Below are positions 1-8,431 of a stretch of DNA of 64,000 nt, piece by piece. The notes under the pieces were generated by a model that did no database searches, was not told the DNA's origin, and was given only the letters and a program-made list of their open reading frames with translations. The stretch covers positions 62,001-126,000 of the forward strand of contig JALOBW010000003.1 of the NCBI GenBank assembly GCA_023228085.1, written 5' to 3'. The position numbers and the translations under genes were made by a program. This stretch comes from a bacterium. Lineage in GTDB: Bacteria > Patescibacteriota > Minisyncoccia > Minisyncoccales > Minisyncoccaceae. Position 1 is the stretch's first letter, and every line of letters starts with the position of its first letter.

Positions 1-83
1 CTTTGTAAACTTAAAGGCACCTTGATAGATTCCCGACTAAATCGGGAATGGCAACTATAGAACTGGCTCGCAATGACACTACA
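1..83. repeat. Partial copy of dispersed intergenic hairpin repeat
   Basis: This stretch holds the CTTTGTAAACTTAAAGGCA-like block followed by a perfect hairpin, ATTCCCGA / TCGGGAAT around position 31-50, and an AATGACA-type tail near 72-80. The same block order recurs near 18600, 31260, 33715 and 37235. It lies downstream of metG and is cut by the window edge. I see no gene in it. Confidence 0.6.
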
Positions 84-1556
84 TTATATTTTCTTTTCTG
101 AGATTATTGGGAAGAGAGGTTCACCTTTTTTAACATTAAAGATACCATTATTTTCACTTAAATCTTGCTTCATTTTTTCTGCTGTTTTTGGTAGAAAAGG
201 TTCTATAAGTTCGGATATGTTCTTGAGACAGTATAAAAGATTTGAAAATATTTCCTTCTTTTTTTTAATATCATTAATCGCCCATGGCTTTTCTTGTTCT
301 ATGTATTTGTCGCAAGAAGAAATCAATTCCCAAACAGTTTTTAGCGTTTCATTAAAGATATAAAAATTATCGTCGTACTTCTTTTTTGTTTCTTCCACCT
401 CTTTAATGGTGAATTCATTGGGTGTTATTTTAAAATCTTTAAACTCTGCCCTTTCCACCATTGCAAGCGTTCTTGCAAAAAGATTTCCTAGACCTTTTAC
501 TAGATCTGAATTATATCTTTTTTTAAATTTCTCATCCGAAAAATCTCCATCTCCTAGTGCTGGTATTTCGGCAAGGAGAAAGTATCTTACCGCTTCTGAT
601 CCATACTTTTCCCCTAACTCAAATGGATCAACAACATTACCCAAACTTTTGGATATTTTATGTCCATCAACTGTAATATATCCGTGGCTAAAAATAGTTT
701 TTGGCAAAGGGAGACCAGCCGACATCAACATTGCTGGCCAGTATATAGCATGAAATCTTGTAATACCTTTTCCGATTACATGAACCTGCCTAGCTTCGGG
801 AGATAACCAAAAATTATCAAACTTATCTTGCTTATCACTTCCAAAACCTAATGCGGTAATGTAGTTTGCGAGAGCATCAAACCATACCCATATCTTTTGA
901 CTTTTATCACCGGGAACATCTATCCCCCACCCCTTTGCTCTTTCGTGCGAGCGTGAAATACAAAAGTCTTGAAGTCCCGAATTAATAAAACTTAGTATTT
1001 CGTTTTTTCTGACACTTGGAACAATCCTTATTTCATCTTTTTCAATCGCTTCTCTTATTCTGTCGCTGTAATCCGTTAGTTTGAAGAAATAGTTTTCTTC
1101 TTCAACATACTCTGGTGCTTTTTTATGTTCTGGGCATAATCCGTCTACTAAGTCTTCTTCTTTATAAAATTCTTCGCAACCAACACAATAAAGTCCTCCA
1201 TATTTCTTCTTATATATATCATGGCGACAAAGTTCCCAAAGTTTTTGAGCACCCACAATATGTCTCTCCTCTGTTGTTCTAATAAAATCATCATAAGTAA
1301 GCTCCAAAGAGTCTTTCATTCTAGAAAATTTTGAGTAGTTTAAATCAACGTATGACTTAATCTCCATTCCTGCTTTTTCGGCACTTTGAACATTTTTTAG
1401 ACTATTCTCGTCCGTTCCCGAAATAAAATAAACATCGTCTCCAAGTTGTCTATGTTTTCTTGCAAGGACATCTGCCTGTATTTTTTCTAATGCATGCCCG
1501 ATATGAGGATCGCCATTCACATAATCAATAGCAGTAGTTATAAGTATTTTTTTCAT
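84..1556 (-). CDS. metG: Methionyl-tRNA synthetase
   Basis: This 490-residue class I synthetase charges tRNA-Met in the cytoplasm. The ATP-binding HIGH motif is at residues 18-21 (GDPHIGHA), and the KMSKS loop appears as HKISKSLGN. A zinc-knob-like CVGC...CPEH pair lies in the connective peptide. The protein ends after the anticodon-binding helical domain; the C-terminal tRNA-binding (EMAP/Trbp111) extension found in longer MetRS is absent. It lies 10 nt downstream of the AI-2E-type permease gene on the same strand and is probably the last gene of the run 6.3 kb to 0.1 kb. Identification is secure from length and motifs. Confidence 0.96.
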   Translation of the reverse strand: MKKILITTAIDYVNGDPHIGHALEKIQADVLARKHRQLGDDVYFISGTDENSLKNVQSAEKAGMEIKSYVDLNYSKFSRMKDSLELTYDDFIRTTEERHIVGAQKLWELCRHDIYKKKYGGLYCVGCEEFYKEEDLVDGLCPEHKKAPEYVEEENYFFKLTDYSDRIREAIEKDEIRIVPSVRKNEILSFINSGLQDFCISRSHERAKGWGIDVPGDKSQKIWVWFDALANYITALGFGSDKQDKFDNFWLSPEARQVHVIGKGITRFHAIYWPAMLMSAGLPLPKTIFSHGYITVDGHKISKSLGNVVDPFELGEKYGSEAVRYFLLAEIPALGDGDFSDEKFKKRYNSDLVKGLGNLFARTLAMVERAEFKDFKITPNEFTIKEVEETKKKYDDNFYIFNETLKTVWELISSCDKYIEQEKPWAINDIKKKKEIFSNLLYCLKNISELIEPFLPKTAEKMKQDLSENNGIFNVKKGEPLFPIISEKKI

Positions 1557-1566
1557 TTTTTTATAA

Positions 1567-2613
1567 TCAGTACCTTTCTTTATTTTTTTTGGCTAATACG
1601 TAATTTTTTGCAGTTTCATATATTATTCCTCCTGCTGGAATGGCTAAAAACATTCCAATTACTCCAGCTATTTGCCCTCCGATAAGAATAGAACCCAGAA
1701 TTAAGAAATTTGGAAGACCAATTAGTTTTTTGGTAATCAGAGGAGTAAGGAAATTATTTTCAATTTGTTGGACTATTGTGAACATGATTACTGCTAAAAC
1801 AGCAGTCTGCCATGACTCCAAAATTCCAACTCCAAAAAATAAAATACCTGCAAAAATTGGACCGGCTACGGGAACAATATTTAAAAGCCCTGCCAAAAGA
1901 GAAATAGAAACAGAAAACTTAAGTCCTAGAATTAGACATCCAATAAAAGACATTATTGCAACAGCAGTAGACGACAATATCCTTGCTCCAAACCAATATG
2001 AAACCATTGCTCTACTTTTATTCCAACTCTGAATAATGCTGCCCTCTAACTTTTTGGGCGAAAATAGTTTTATAAAGTCTAAAATTTCTTTTTCTTCAAT
2101 TGAAAAAAAGAACGCGAATGTGAAAATTGTCACTACTGAAAAGACTCCGTTTGCAATAGCCATTCCTATTATCCAAAGTTCGGAAGTTATTTTTAATACC
2201 CCTTCTTGCAAACCACTTGCAAGAAAGTTTGTTGTACTAAGTCCTGCAGTGTAATCACTGATAATCGGTTCAATTTTACTAAAATAATTTGAATAATTTT
2301 GTGCAAACGATAAAAGCTCATTGAAAATAGGAGGAATCGTTAGAAAAATAAAGAGAGAGATTACTGCGACCGCACCCAAATAAACAAAGATTGTTGCAAA
2401 TGATCTATGTATTTTTTTCTTTTCTAGAAAATCTACAAAAGGGTTAAGTAAAACAGAGATTACCAATCCTAAAATTATCATCATTAAGCTGTCATGAACT
2501 ACATAAACAGTATAGATACCTATTAAAACTAAAAAAACACGAAAAATACCCCACCATGTGAAGTCTATCGTTATTTTATTGCTTTCTCTTTTTGCTACAT
2601 CTTTTGTTGGCAT
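1567..2613 (-). CDS. AI-2E family transporter-like membrane protein
   Basis: This 348-residue polytopic membrane protein fits the AI-2E transporter family (PerM/TqsA/YdiK type). After a short polar N-terminus there are two close membrane segments (about residues 24-60), a third near 75-95, and a long soluble stretch. A dense set of C-terminal membrane segments follows, with the family-typical LLNIVPVAGPIFAG and IGGQIAGVIGMFLAIPAGG motifs. Substrates in this family vary (AI-2, Na+/H+ exchange, unknown) and none can be assigned here. It sits 1 nt downstream of the M16 peptidase stop and 10 nt before metG, so co-transcription is likely. Confidence 0.85.
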   Translation of the reverse strand: MPTKDVAKRESNKITIDFTWWGIFRVFLVLIGIYTVYVVHDSLMMIILGLVISVLLNPFVDFLEKKKIHRSFATIFVYLGAVAVISLFIFLTIPPIFNELLSFAQNYSNYFSKIEPIISDYTAGLSTTNFLASGLQEGVLKITSELWIIGMAIANGVFSVVTIFTFAFFFSIEEKEILDFIKLFSPKKLEGSIIQSWNKSRAMVSYWFGARILSSTAVAIMSFIGCLILGLKFSVSISLLAGLLNIVPVAGPIFAGILFFGVGILESWQTAVLAVIMFTIVQQIENNFLTPLITKKLIGLPNFLILGSILIGGQIAGVIGMFLAIPAGGIIYETAKNYVLAKKNKERY

Positions 2614-2614
2614 A

Positions 2615-3880
2615 TTATACTTTTAAGATTTCTTTAAATTCATTCTTACTTTTAAATGGACCCAATATAGCAAGATTTAATTTCTCGTTTACAAAGTATT
2701 CATTGGCAATATCCATAATATCATTTACCGTCACCGCTTCTATCTTAGACATAACCTCTTCTGGAGTTATTATCTTATCTGTCATCAATTCTTGTGCCCC
2801 ATAGTAAGAAGCTTTAGCATCAGAACTCTCAAGCCCCAAGATCATTTTTCCTTTTATATAGTCCTTTGCTTTTCGCAATTCGTTATCGGAGACTTTTTCT
2901 TTTTTTAATCTTTTGAATTCTTTTAGAATCGCCTCAATAACTAGCATTAATTTTCCGTTTTCTACACCCGATGAAACTGCGAGATAACCAGTATCTGTAT
3001 CATTATCGCTAGTGCTACGAATATAATAGGCTGCGCCCATTTTTTCTCTTATTTGCTCAAATAGTCTAGAACTCATCATACCTCCCAAAAATGCTGACAA
3101 TACATTTAAAGCATAATGCTTATCATCAAAAATGCTGCAAGTTCTAAATCCAATAACCATATTCGTTTGAGTTGTTTTTTTACTACATATGTTTATATTT
3201 GGATTTTTTTGATTCTCAATTACTGGTAATTTTTTTATTGATTCTCCGCTATTCATTACCGAAAAATATTCATTAATTTTTTGAATTGTTTTATTCTCAT
3301 CAAAATTTCCAGCAACACAAACCACTGTATTGCTTGGCTTATATGCCTTATTTATATATTTAAGTATCTGGGTTCGTGTGATTGCTGTCACACTTTCCTT
3401 TGTTCCACCAACGTCCCATCCAGCTGGTTGATCTCCATACAAGCCTTCTTTCCAAACCTGATCTATGTGCATTATTGGATTTTCCTTATACATTTTTAAT
3501 TCCTCAATAATAACTCCTCTTTCTTTCTCCATTTCACTTGCTGGTATTTTTGAATTTAAAAATATATCTGCTACCCACTCTAAGGCAATATTAAAATGCG
3601 AAGCATCAACTTTTGCATAATAACCAGTACATTCTTCTCCAGTGAAAGCATTATAGCTACCACCTACTTTATCTAAAACCTCAGCAACATCTCTAGGTTT
3701 TTTCATTTTTTCTGTGCCCTTAAAATACATGTGCTCTAAAAAATGAGAAATACCAGAAATATCTTTAGTTTCAAATTTTGATCCTGTTTTTACTAAAACA
3801 AATACTGCTGCTGCTTGAGTTTCCTTCTGATTAACAGTGATTATACGAAGTCCATTTTTTAAAATTGTTTTTTTATACAT
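2615..3880 (-). CDS. M16 family zinc peptidase (pitrilysin-like)
   Basis: This 421-residue protein has the inverted zinc motif HFLEH at residues 46-50, preceded by the family-typical KTGSKFE/GISHFLEHMYFKGT context, with the third ligand glutamate expected about 75 residues later near VIIEELKMY. A second, catalytically silent half follows (residues about 220-421), so it is a single-chain two-domain M16B protein like bacterial processing-peptidase homologues. It starts 1 nt after the stop of the upstream membrane protein gene. No signal peptide is visible, so a cytoplasmic peptide-degrading role is the default inference. Confidence 0.93.
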   Translation of the reverse strand: MYKKTILKNGLRIITVNQKETQAAAVFVLVKTGSKFETKDISGISHFLEHMYFKGTEKMKKPRDVAEVLDKVGGSYNAFTGEECTGYYAKVDASHFNIALEWVADIFLNSKIPASEMEKERGVIIEELKMYKENPIMHIDQVWKEGLYGDQPAGWDVGGTKESVTAITRTQILKYINKAYKPSNTVVCVAGNFDENKTIQKINEYFSVMNSGESIKKLPVIENQKNPNINICSKKTTQTNMVIGFRTCSIFDDKHYALNVLSAFLGGMMSSRLFEQIREKMGAAYYIRSTSDNDTDTGYLAVSSGVENGKLMLVIEAILKEFKRLKKEKVSDNELRKAKDYIKGKMILGLESSDAKASYYGAQELMTDKIITPEEVMSKIEAVTVNDIMDIANEYFVNEKLNLAILGPFKSKNEFKEILKV

Positions 3881-3881
3881 A

Positions 3882-4904
3882 CTATTTTTTCTTTTTTAGT
3901 AGTTTGTCACGCAATTCATCGTTTTCTTTTTTTAATTCTATCATTTTTTCTTCTCTACTTACTGTTAATTCAAAGAATCTTTCTAGTTCTTGAACCCTTT
4001 TTTCCATTTCTTTTTTTGAAGCAATAGCTTCTTGCTTTGAGGCGTATAATTTTATTGATATTTCATTTAGATTTTTTGACAAATCAACAAATTCTTTATC
4101 TAAACTTCCAGTAGAAAAAACTGTAAGTTCGTCTTTTGATACTTTTCTTATAGAATCTATAAAGTCATTAAGAGAGTTATAAAAATAAAGTAATAAAATC
4201 ACACTTATAAAAATCACCATCACAATGCCTGAAAAAAATATAATACCACCGATTTGAGCTTCGCATAAAGTAGAAAGAATATAAAGCATCATTACATCCA
4301 AAAAATAAAAAAATACAAAAAATAACTTCATACTAATGCTAGAAGAATAAACTTCCGCTAATTTTAAATCTTTTAGTATTAGCACATTTCTACATTGTTT
4401 TATGACTTCAAATGACTGAAATTGAGGCCAAAAAATAGAAAATCCGATAATAAGTGTGACTGTAATAATCTCTATCATTGAGAGAATGTAAATATTGAAC
4501 TGGTCTTTTAAGAAAATCAGACACCATATTAAGACCAAAACAAGATAAATTCCGCCAATTAAAAAGCTATTTTTAAGACATTTTTTTGGATAATCGCATA
4601 AAGCCTGAAAAACTTTTGCAATTTCTATATTATCAACCCCTGTAATTAATTTTCCATTTTTAATATTTTTTTCTAAAATGCTTGAAACTTCTGAGCGAAA
4701 TGGTCTTATCGGAATCACTGCAAATGCAGTAATTATAAGAACAATTGAAAAATAAGCAAGTGACATTAACATGAAAATTCCCTTCGTGTTAGGTTCAAAT
4801 AAAACAGTGTTTAGGACTAAAACTATATTAAATACAAAGCAAATAATTGCCCATCCTATAATAGGACTAATTAATCTAAAACGATAAGGAATTTTAAGTT
4901 TCAT
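3882..4904 (-). CDS. Six-helix membrane protein with HAMP-like linker and C-terminal coiled coil
   Basis: This 340-residue protein has about six hydrophobic segments in residues 10-240, a HAMP-like stretch (NDFIDSIRKVSKDELTVF) near 248-265, then a long coiled coil ending in a basic tail. The coiled coil contains ELERFFELTVSREEKMIELKKE-type sequence, a linker commonly seen between sensor and output domains of histidine kinases. No kinase, cyclase or GGDEF domain follows; the protein simply stops. Its ATG overlaps the glyS stop as ATGA, indicating translational coupling. It could be a stand-alone sensor that docks on a partner, or a truncated kinase. Function unknown. Confidence 0.7.
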   Translation of the reverse strand: MKLKIPYRFRLISPIIGWAIICFVFNIVLVLNTVLFEPNTKGIFMLMSLAYFSIVLIITAFAVIPIRPFRSEVSSILEKNIKNGKLITGVDNIEIAKVFQALCDYPKKCLKNSFLIGGIYLVLVLIWCLIFLKDQFNIYILSMIEIITVTLIIGFSIFWPQFQSFEVIKQCRNVLILKDLKLAEVYSSSISMKLFFVFFYFLDVMMLYILSTLCEAQIGGIIFFSGIVMVIFISVILLLYFYNSLNDFIDSIRKVSKDELTVFSTGSLDKEFVDLSKNLNEISIKLYASKQEAIASKKEMEKRVQELERFFELTVSREEKMIELKKENDELRDKLLKKKK

Positions 4905-6256
4905 AGATTATAAAATTGCTTATAAAAATGACTTATTAGATGACTAATATCAATTCTCTCTTGTTGCATAGTATCTCTATCTCTAATAGTGACGGAATTA
5001 TCTTTTTCAATGGTATCAAAATCAATAGTGATGCAATAAGGAGTTCCTATTTCATCTTGCCTCCTGTATCTCCTTCCTATAGTTCCAGCCTCATCGTATT
5101 CGCAATAAAAATGAGATGCCAATAAATTATAAACTTCTTTCGCTTTATCAGTAATAATTTCTTTGTTCTTTACTAGAGGTAAAATAGCAATTTTTACTGG
5201 TGACAAGTCTTTCTTGATCTTTAAGAGGATTTCCATTTCTTTTGCTGATTCTGTAGTAGTAGTTCTTCCTCCTTCTATTTCTTCATAAGACTCGCATAAA
5301 AGTGCAAGGGCTACCCTATCTACTCCACAGGATGGTTCAATAACAAATGGTAAATACGATTCGTTTTTTTCGGCGTCAAAATATTTTAGATCAGCACCAG
5401 AATATTTTTCGTGTTGACTTAAGTCAAAATCACTTCTATTTGCAATACCTTCAATTTCTTGCCAACCTATTGGAAATTTATATTCAATATCACCACAAGC
5501 TTTAGCATAATGTGCCAAATCCTCCTTACCCTGATATGAAACACGCAGATTTTCTTTTTTGATTCCTAAAACTTCCGTATACCATCTCATTCTTTCGGCT
5601 ACCCAGTATTCAAAGAATTTTTCATCTTCGCCTGGTTTTACAAAAAATTCCATCTCCATTTGTTCAAACTCTCTTGTTCTGAATGTAAAATTACCTGGAG
5701 TAATCTCGTTTCTAAACCCCTTTCCAATTTGAGCTATTCCAAATGGTGGTTTTATTCTTTGTGTGTCTAGTATGTTTCTATAATTAACAAAAATTGCTTG
5801 AGCAGTTTCTGGTCTTAAATAAGCAATACTTGAGCTGTCTTCAACTGGACCAATAAATGTTTTTAACATCAAGTTAAATTGTCTTGATGGCATAAAAGAG
5901 CCTTTACAATTAGGGCATTTTAAGTCTTCTTCGCTACAATTCTGTTCCTTTATCAAGTGGTCAGTCCTAAATCTTTTATGACATTCTTTGCACTCAGCAA
6001 GAGGATCAGAAAATGTTTTAGTATGTCCAGATGCTTCCCAAATTCTAGGATTCATAATAATAGAACTATCAAGACCAACTATATTGGTTCTTTGATATAC
6101 CATATAATTCCACCAAGATTTTTTTATGTTATTTTTTAGTTCTACTCCTAAGGGTCCGTAGTCGTAAAATCCTCCAAATCCACCATAAATATCAGATGAT
6201 TGAAATATAAAACCTTTTCTTTTGCAGTAAGACACAATCTTATCTAAATTTTCCAT
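4901..6256 (-). CDS. glyS: Glycyl-tRNA synthetase, dimeric class II type
   Basis: This homodimeric-type (alpha2) GlyRS charges tRNA-Gly. Class II motifs are present: motif 2 as GKGFRNEITPGNFTFRTREF and motif 3 as EPSCGVDRVALALL, followed by a C-terminal anticodon-binding domain (VKIAILPLVKNKE onward). A zinc-ribbon insertion with CKEC and CPNC pairs lies near residues 90-120. A GTG 42 nt upstream would add 14 residues, but the ATG giving MENLDKIVSYCKRKGF matches the family start. The stop overlaps the next gene's start by 4 nt. Confidence 0.95.
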   Translation of the reverse strand: MENLDKIVSYCKRKGFIFQSSDIYGGFGGFYDYGPLGVELKNNIKKSWWNYMVYQRTNIVGLDSSIIMNPRIWEASGHTKTFSDPLAECKECHKRFRTDHLIKEQNCSEEDLKCPNCKGSFMPSRQFNLMLKTFIGPVEDSSSIAYLRPETAQAIFVNYRNILDTQRIKPPFGIAQIGKGFRNEITPGNFTFRTREFEQMEMEFFVKPGEDEKFFEYWVAERMRWYTEVLGIKKENLRVSYQGKEDLAHYAKACGDIEYKFPIGWQEIEGIANRSDFDLSQHEKYSGADLKYFDAEKNESYLPFVIEPSCGVDRVALALLCESYEEIEGGRTTTTESAKEMEILLKIKKDLSPVKIAILPLVKNKEIITDKAKEVYNLLASHFYCEYDEAGTIGRRYRRQDEIGTPYCITIDFDTIEKDNSVTIRDRDTMQQERIDISHLISHFYKQFYNL

Positions 6257-6347
6257 AATTTCTATGTATAAAAACGGATTATGAGCTAATTCTATCACAT
6301 TTTTGCGAAATTAAAAGATTTAGAAATAATCCACGTTCTCCTCCCAA

Positions 6348-6382
6348 TTGACTAAAAAGAATGACCTGCTATATTAGATGTA
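6348..6382 (+). promoter_or_regulatory. dnaB promoter, apparently leaderless
   Basis: A -35 TTGACT (6348-6353) and a -10 TATATT (6370-6375) are separated by 16 nt. The dnaB ATG begins only 7 nt after the -10 hexamer, so the expected transcription start coincides with the start codon. No Shine-Dalgarno sequence is present. Confidence 0.65.
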
Positions 6383-7753
6383 ATGTCAAATAAATCTTCA
6401 CAAGTAAGGCTTCCTCCACAAGATATTGAAGCAGAAAAGAGCTTGCTTGGCTCACTTATGTTAGATAAAGACGCTATTATAAAAGTAGCTGATATTTTGC
6501 ATCCAGAAGATTTTTATAAACCTGGTCATTCGGAGATATACAAAGCTATTGAGGATTTATTTACAAAAGGTGAACCAATTGATCTTATTTCTACTTCTTC
6601 AAAACTTAAAGAACAGGGAAATCTTGAGAAAATTGGAGGAATTGCCTATCTAACTGAGCTCATAAATTGTGTTCCTACTGCTAGCCACGTCTTAACTTAT
6701 GGTAAAATTGTACAGAAAAAAAGAGTCCTGAGAGATTTGATTGATGCTGGACAAGAAATTGCTGTTATGGGATACGATGAAATACAAGATCCGGATCATT
6801 TACTAGATAGAGCTGAGGGGAAAATCTTTAGCATTACCCAGAAAAGCATGACTAATGCTTTTTTGCCCATAAAACCATACCTAGAAGGGGCATTTGAAAG
6901 AATAGACAAACTATCAAAGGAAAAAGGATCTTTGCGCGGAGTTTCTACTGGATTCCACGGATTAGATTCAATACTTTCGGGATTGCAGAAATCAGATCTA
7001 GTGATATTGGCAGCAAGACCTGCTATGGGTAAAAGTAGTCTTTCTCTGGACATTGCGAAAAATGTTGCCTTGAAAGAAGGAAAAGCGGTGGGAATATTCT
7101 CTCTTGAAATGGCAAAGGATCAATTGATTGATAGAATGATTAGCTCTGAAGCAAATATTGATTCCTGGAAAATAAGGCAAGGAATGCTTTCTCACGAAAC
7201 AGATGATTTTGATAAATTACAACAAGCACTTGGTACATTGTCCGAAGCTCCGATATATATAGATGATACTTGTAATTGTACTGTACTCCAGATGAAGGCA
7301 ATGGCAAGAAGACTCCAGGCTAATCATGAATTGGGACTACTAGTAATTGATTACTTGCAATTAATTGAGCCGACGAATCATACTATAAGTAGCGTACAAC
7401 AAATAACAGAAATATCTCGTTCACTAAAAATTCTTGCAAGAGAGCTAAATGTTCCTGTATTAGCCCTGTCACAATTATCACGAGCAGTAGAGCAAAGAAC
7501 CCCCAAAATCCCAAGATTATCAGACCTTAGAGAGTCTGGGAGCTTGGAACAAGATGCTGATATCGTAATGTTTATTTATAGAGAAGAAGCATATCACGAG
7601 GACACCCCTCGCAAAGGAATAGCTGATATTATTATTGCAAAACACCGTAATGGACCCATTGGAAGAGTTGAAGTAGGATTTGATAAACAAAAAGCGAGTT
7701 TTAGAAATTTAGAGACTAACTTTGATTATAAAGAAGGAGAAATAGATTTTTAA
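6383..7753 (+). CDS. dnaB: Replicative DNA helicase DnaB
   Basis: This 456-residue hexameric helicase unwinds DNA at the replication fork. The N-terminal domain starts with the typical LPPQDIEAEKSLLGSLMLD; the RecA-like ATPase carries Walker A (ARPAMGKSS, near residue 210), Walker B (LLVIDYLQLI) and the DLRESGSLEQDADIV motif near the C-terminus. No intein is seen. The gene stands alone in plus orientation, with a leaderless-looking promoter and an intrinsic terminator at 7757-7786. Normally rplI lies next to dnaB, but here it is absent. Confidence 0.97.
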   Translation: MSNKSSQVRLPPQDIEAEKSLLGSLMLDKDAIIKVADILHPEDFYKPGHSEIYKAIEDLFTKGEPIDLISTSSKLKEQGNLEKIGGIAYLTELINCVPTASHVLTYGKIVQKKRVLRDLIDAGQEIAVMGYDEIQDPDHLLDRAEGKIFSITQKSMTNAFLPIKPYLEGAFERIDKLSKEKGSLRGVSTGFHGLDSILSGLQKSDLVILAARPAMGKSSLSLDIAKNVALKEGKAVGIFSLEMAKDQLIDRMISSEANIDSWKIRQGMLSHETDDFDKLQQALGTLSEAPIYIDDTCNCTVLQMKAMARRLQANHELGLLVIDYLQLIEPTNHTISSVQQITEISRSLKILARELNVPVLALSQLSRAVEQRTPKIPRLSDLRESGSLEQDADIVMFIYREEAYHEDTPRKGIADIIIAKHRNGPIGRVEVGFDKQKASFRNLETNFDYKEGEIDF

Positions 7754-7989
7754 AAAAAAGACAGCTCATTTTCGGGGCTGTTTTTTGGAAAAACATCGTC
7801 ATTATAACCAATATCTTCAAGGAATACTGTTGCTGTCTCCTTTGTAAGATTTAAATTTAAACTAACCTTATCTACCATCTCCTCAAATGAGCTAAAACCT
7901 TTTTGGCAACATTCTCTAATTTCCGAATTATTGTCAAATTTTTTCTTAATGGCACTTACAATGAATTGATTTACTACCATAAGCAACAT
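7750..7989 (-). CDS. Small hypothetical protein, 79 aa
   Basis: This short ORF encodes a mostly helical, acidic protein (SEIRECCQKGFSSFEEMVDK, then LNLTKETATVFLEDIGYND). It is not recognised. Translation could begin at the first ATG or at the fourth residue (MVVNQF). A promoter-like TTGATT/TAAACT pair lies directly upstream, at about 8000-8020. Its stop codon sits in the U-run of the dnaB terminator, which is compact but plausible. Codon use looks coding rather than random. It may be a small regulatory or structural protein; confidence is moderate. Confidence 0.5.
   Translation of the reverse strand: MLLMVVNQFIVSAIKKKFDNNSEIRECCQKGFSSFEEMVDKVSLNLNLTKETATVFLEDIGYNDDVFPKNSPENELSFF
7757..7786 (+). 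terminator. Intrinsic terminator after dnaB
   Basis: A hairpin ACAGCTC / GGGCTGT with loop ATTTTCG is followed by six T residues and preceded by an A-run, so it can act in both directions. The convergent small ORF ends inside it. Confidence 0.75.
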
Positions 7990-8021
7990 AAGTTTAACAC
8001 ACTATTTTTTCATAATCAATA

Positions 8022-8046
8022 AAAAAACGCCTTTCTGGCGTTTTTT
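8022..8046 (-). terminator. Intrinsic terminator after rplU
   Basis: A hairpin built on ACGCC / GGCGT is flanked by A-run and T-run (plus strand AAAAAAACGCC...GGCGTTTTTT), giving a U-tract for minus-strand transcription. Confidence 0.8.
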
Positions 8047-8050
8047 AAAA

Positions 8051-8368
8051 CTAGCTTTTAATATCAACGATTTCTACTTCGGTAAACGATTGTCTGTGCC
8101 CTTTTTTTACCTTGTATCTCTTTTTTGGCTTGTACTTGAAAATAATAATCTTTTCGCCTCTGTCTTGTTTTAAAACTTTAGCAGTCACCTTAGCCCCTTC
8201 AATAACAGGAGTTCCGATATCAACTATTTTTTCGTCTCCGATGAGTAAAATATCGTCAAATGTGACCATTTCCCCTTCTTGTTTTTCTATTTTTTCTATT
8301 TTGATTTTTTGTCCAGGAGCAACTTTGTATTGCTTTCCGCCTGTTTTTATTACTGCGATCATAGTCAT
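8051..8368 (-). CDS. rplU: 50S ribosomal protein L21
   Basis: This 105-residue protein matches bL21 throughout: MIAVIKTGGKQYKVAPGQ at the N-terminus, a central VTFDDILLIGDE, and the basic KYKPKKRYKVKKGHRQ rRNA-binding stretch. The start may be the first ATG or the third codon (MIAVIK), which is the usual family start. In most bacteria rplU is followed by rpmA (L27). Here it is followed by its own terminator and then an unrelated small ORF, so the pair has been split. A promoter with TTGACT and TATAAA lies upstream at about 8390-8420. Confidence 0.96.
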   Translation of the reverse strand: MTMIAVIKTGGKQYKVAPGQKIKIEKIEKQEGEMVTFDDILLIGDEKIVDIGTPVIEGAKVTAKVLKQDRGEKIIIFKYKPKKRYKVKKGHRQSFTEVEIVDIKS

Positions 8369-8431
8369 TGTTTTATTTAAATATAGATAATTTATAGCAT
8401 CTTATGGGTACATAGTCAATAACTCCAATAC

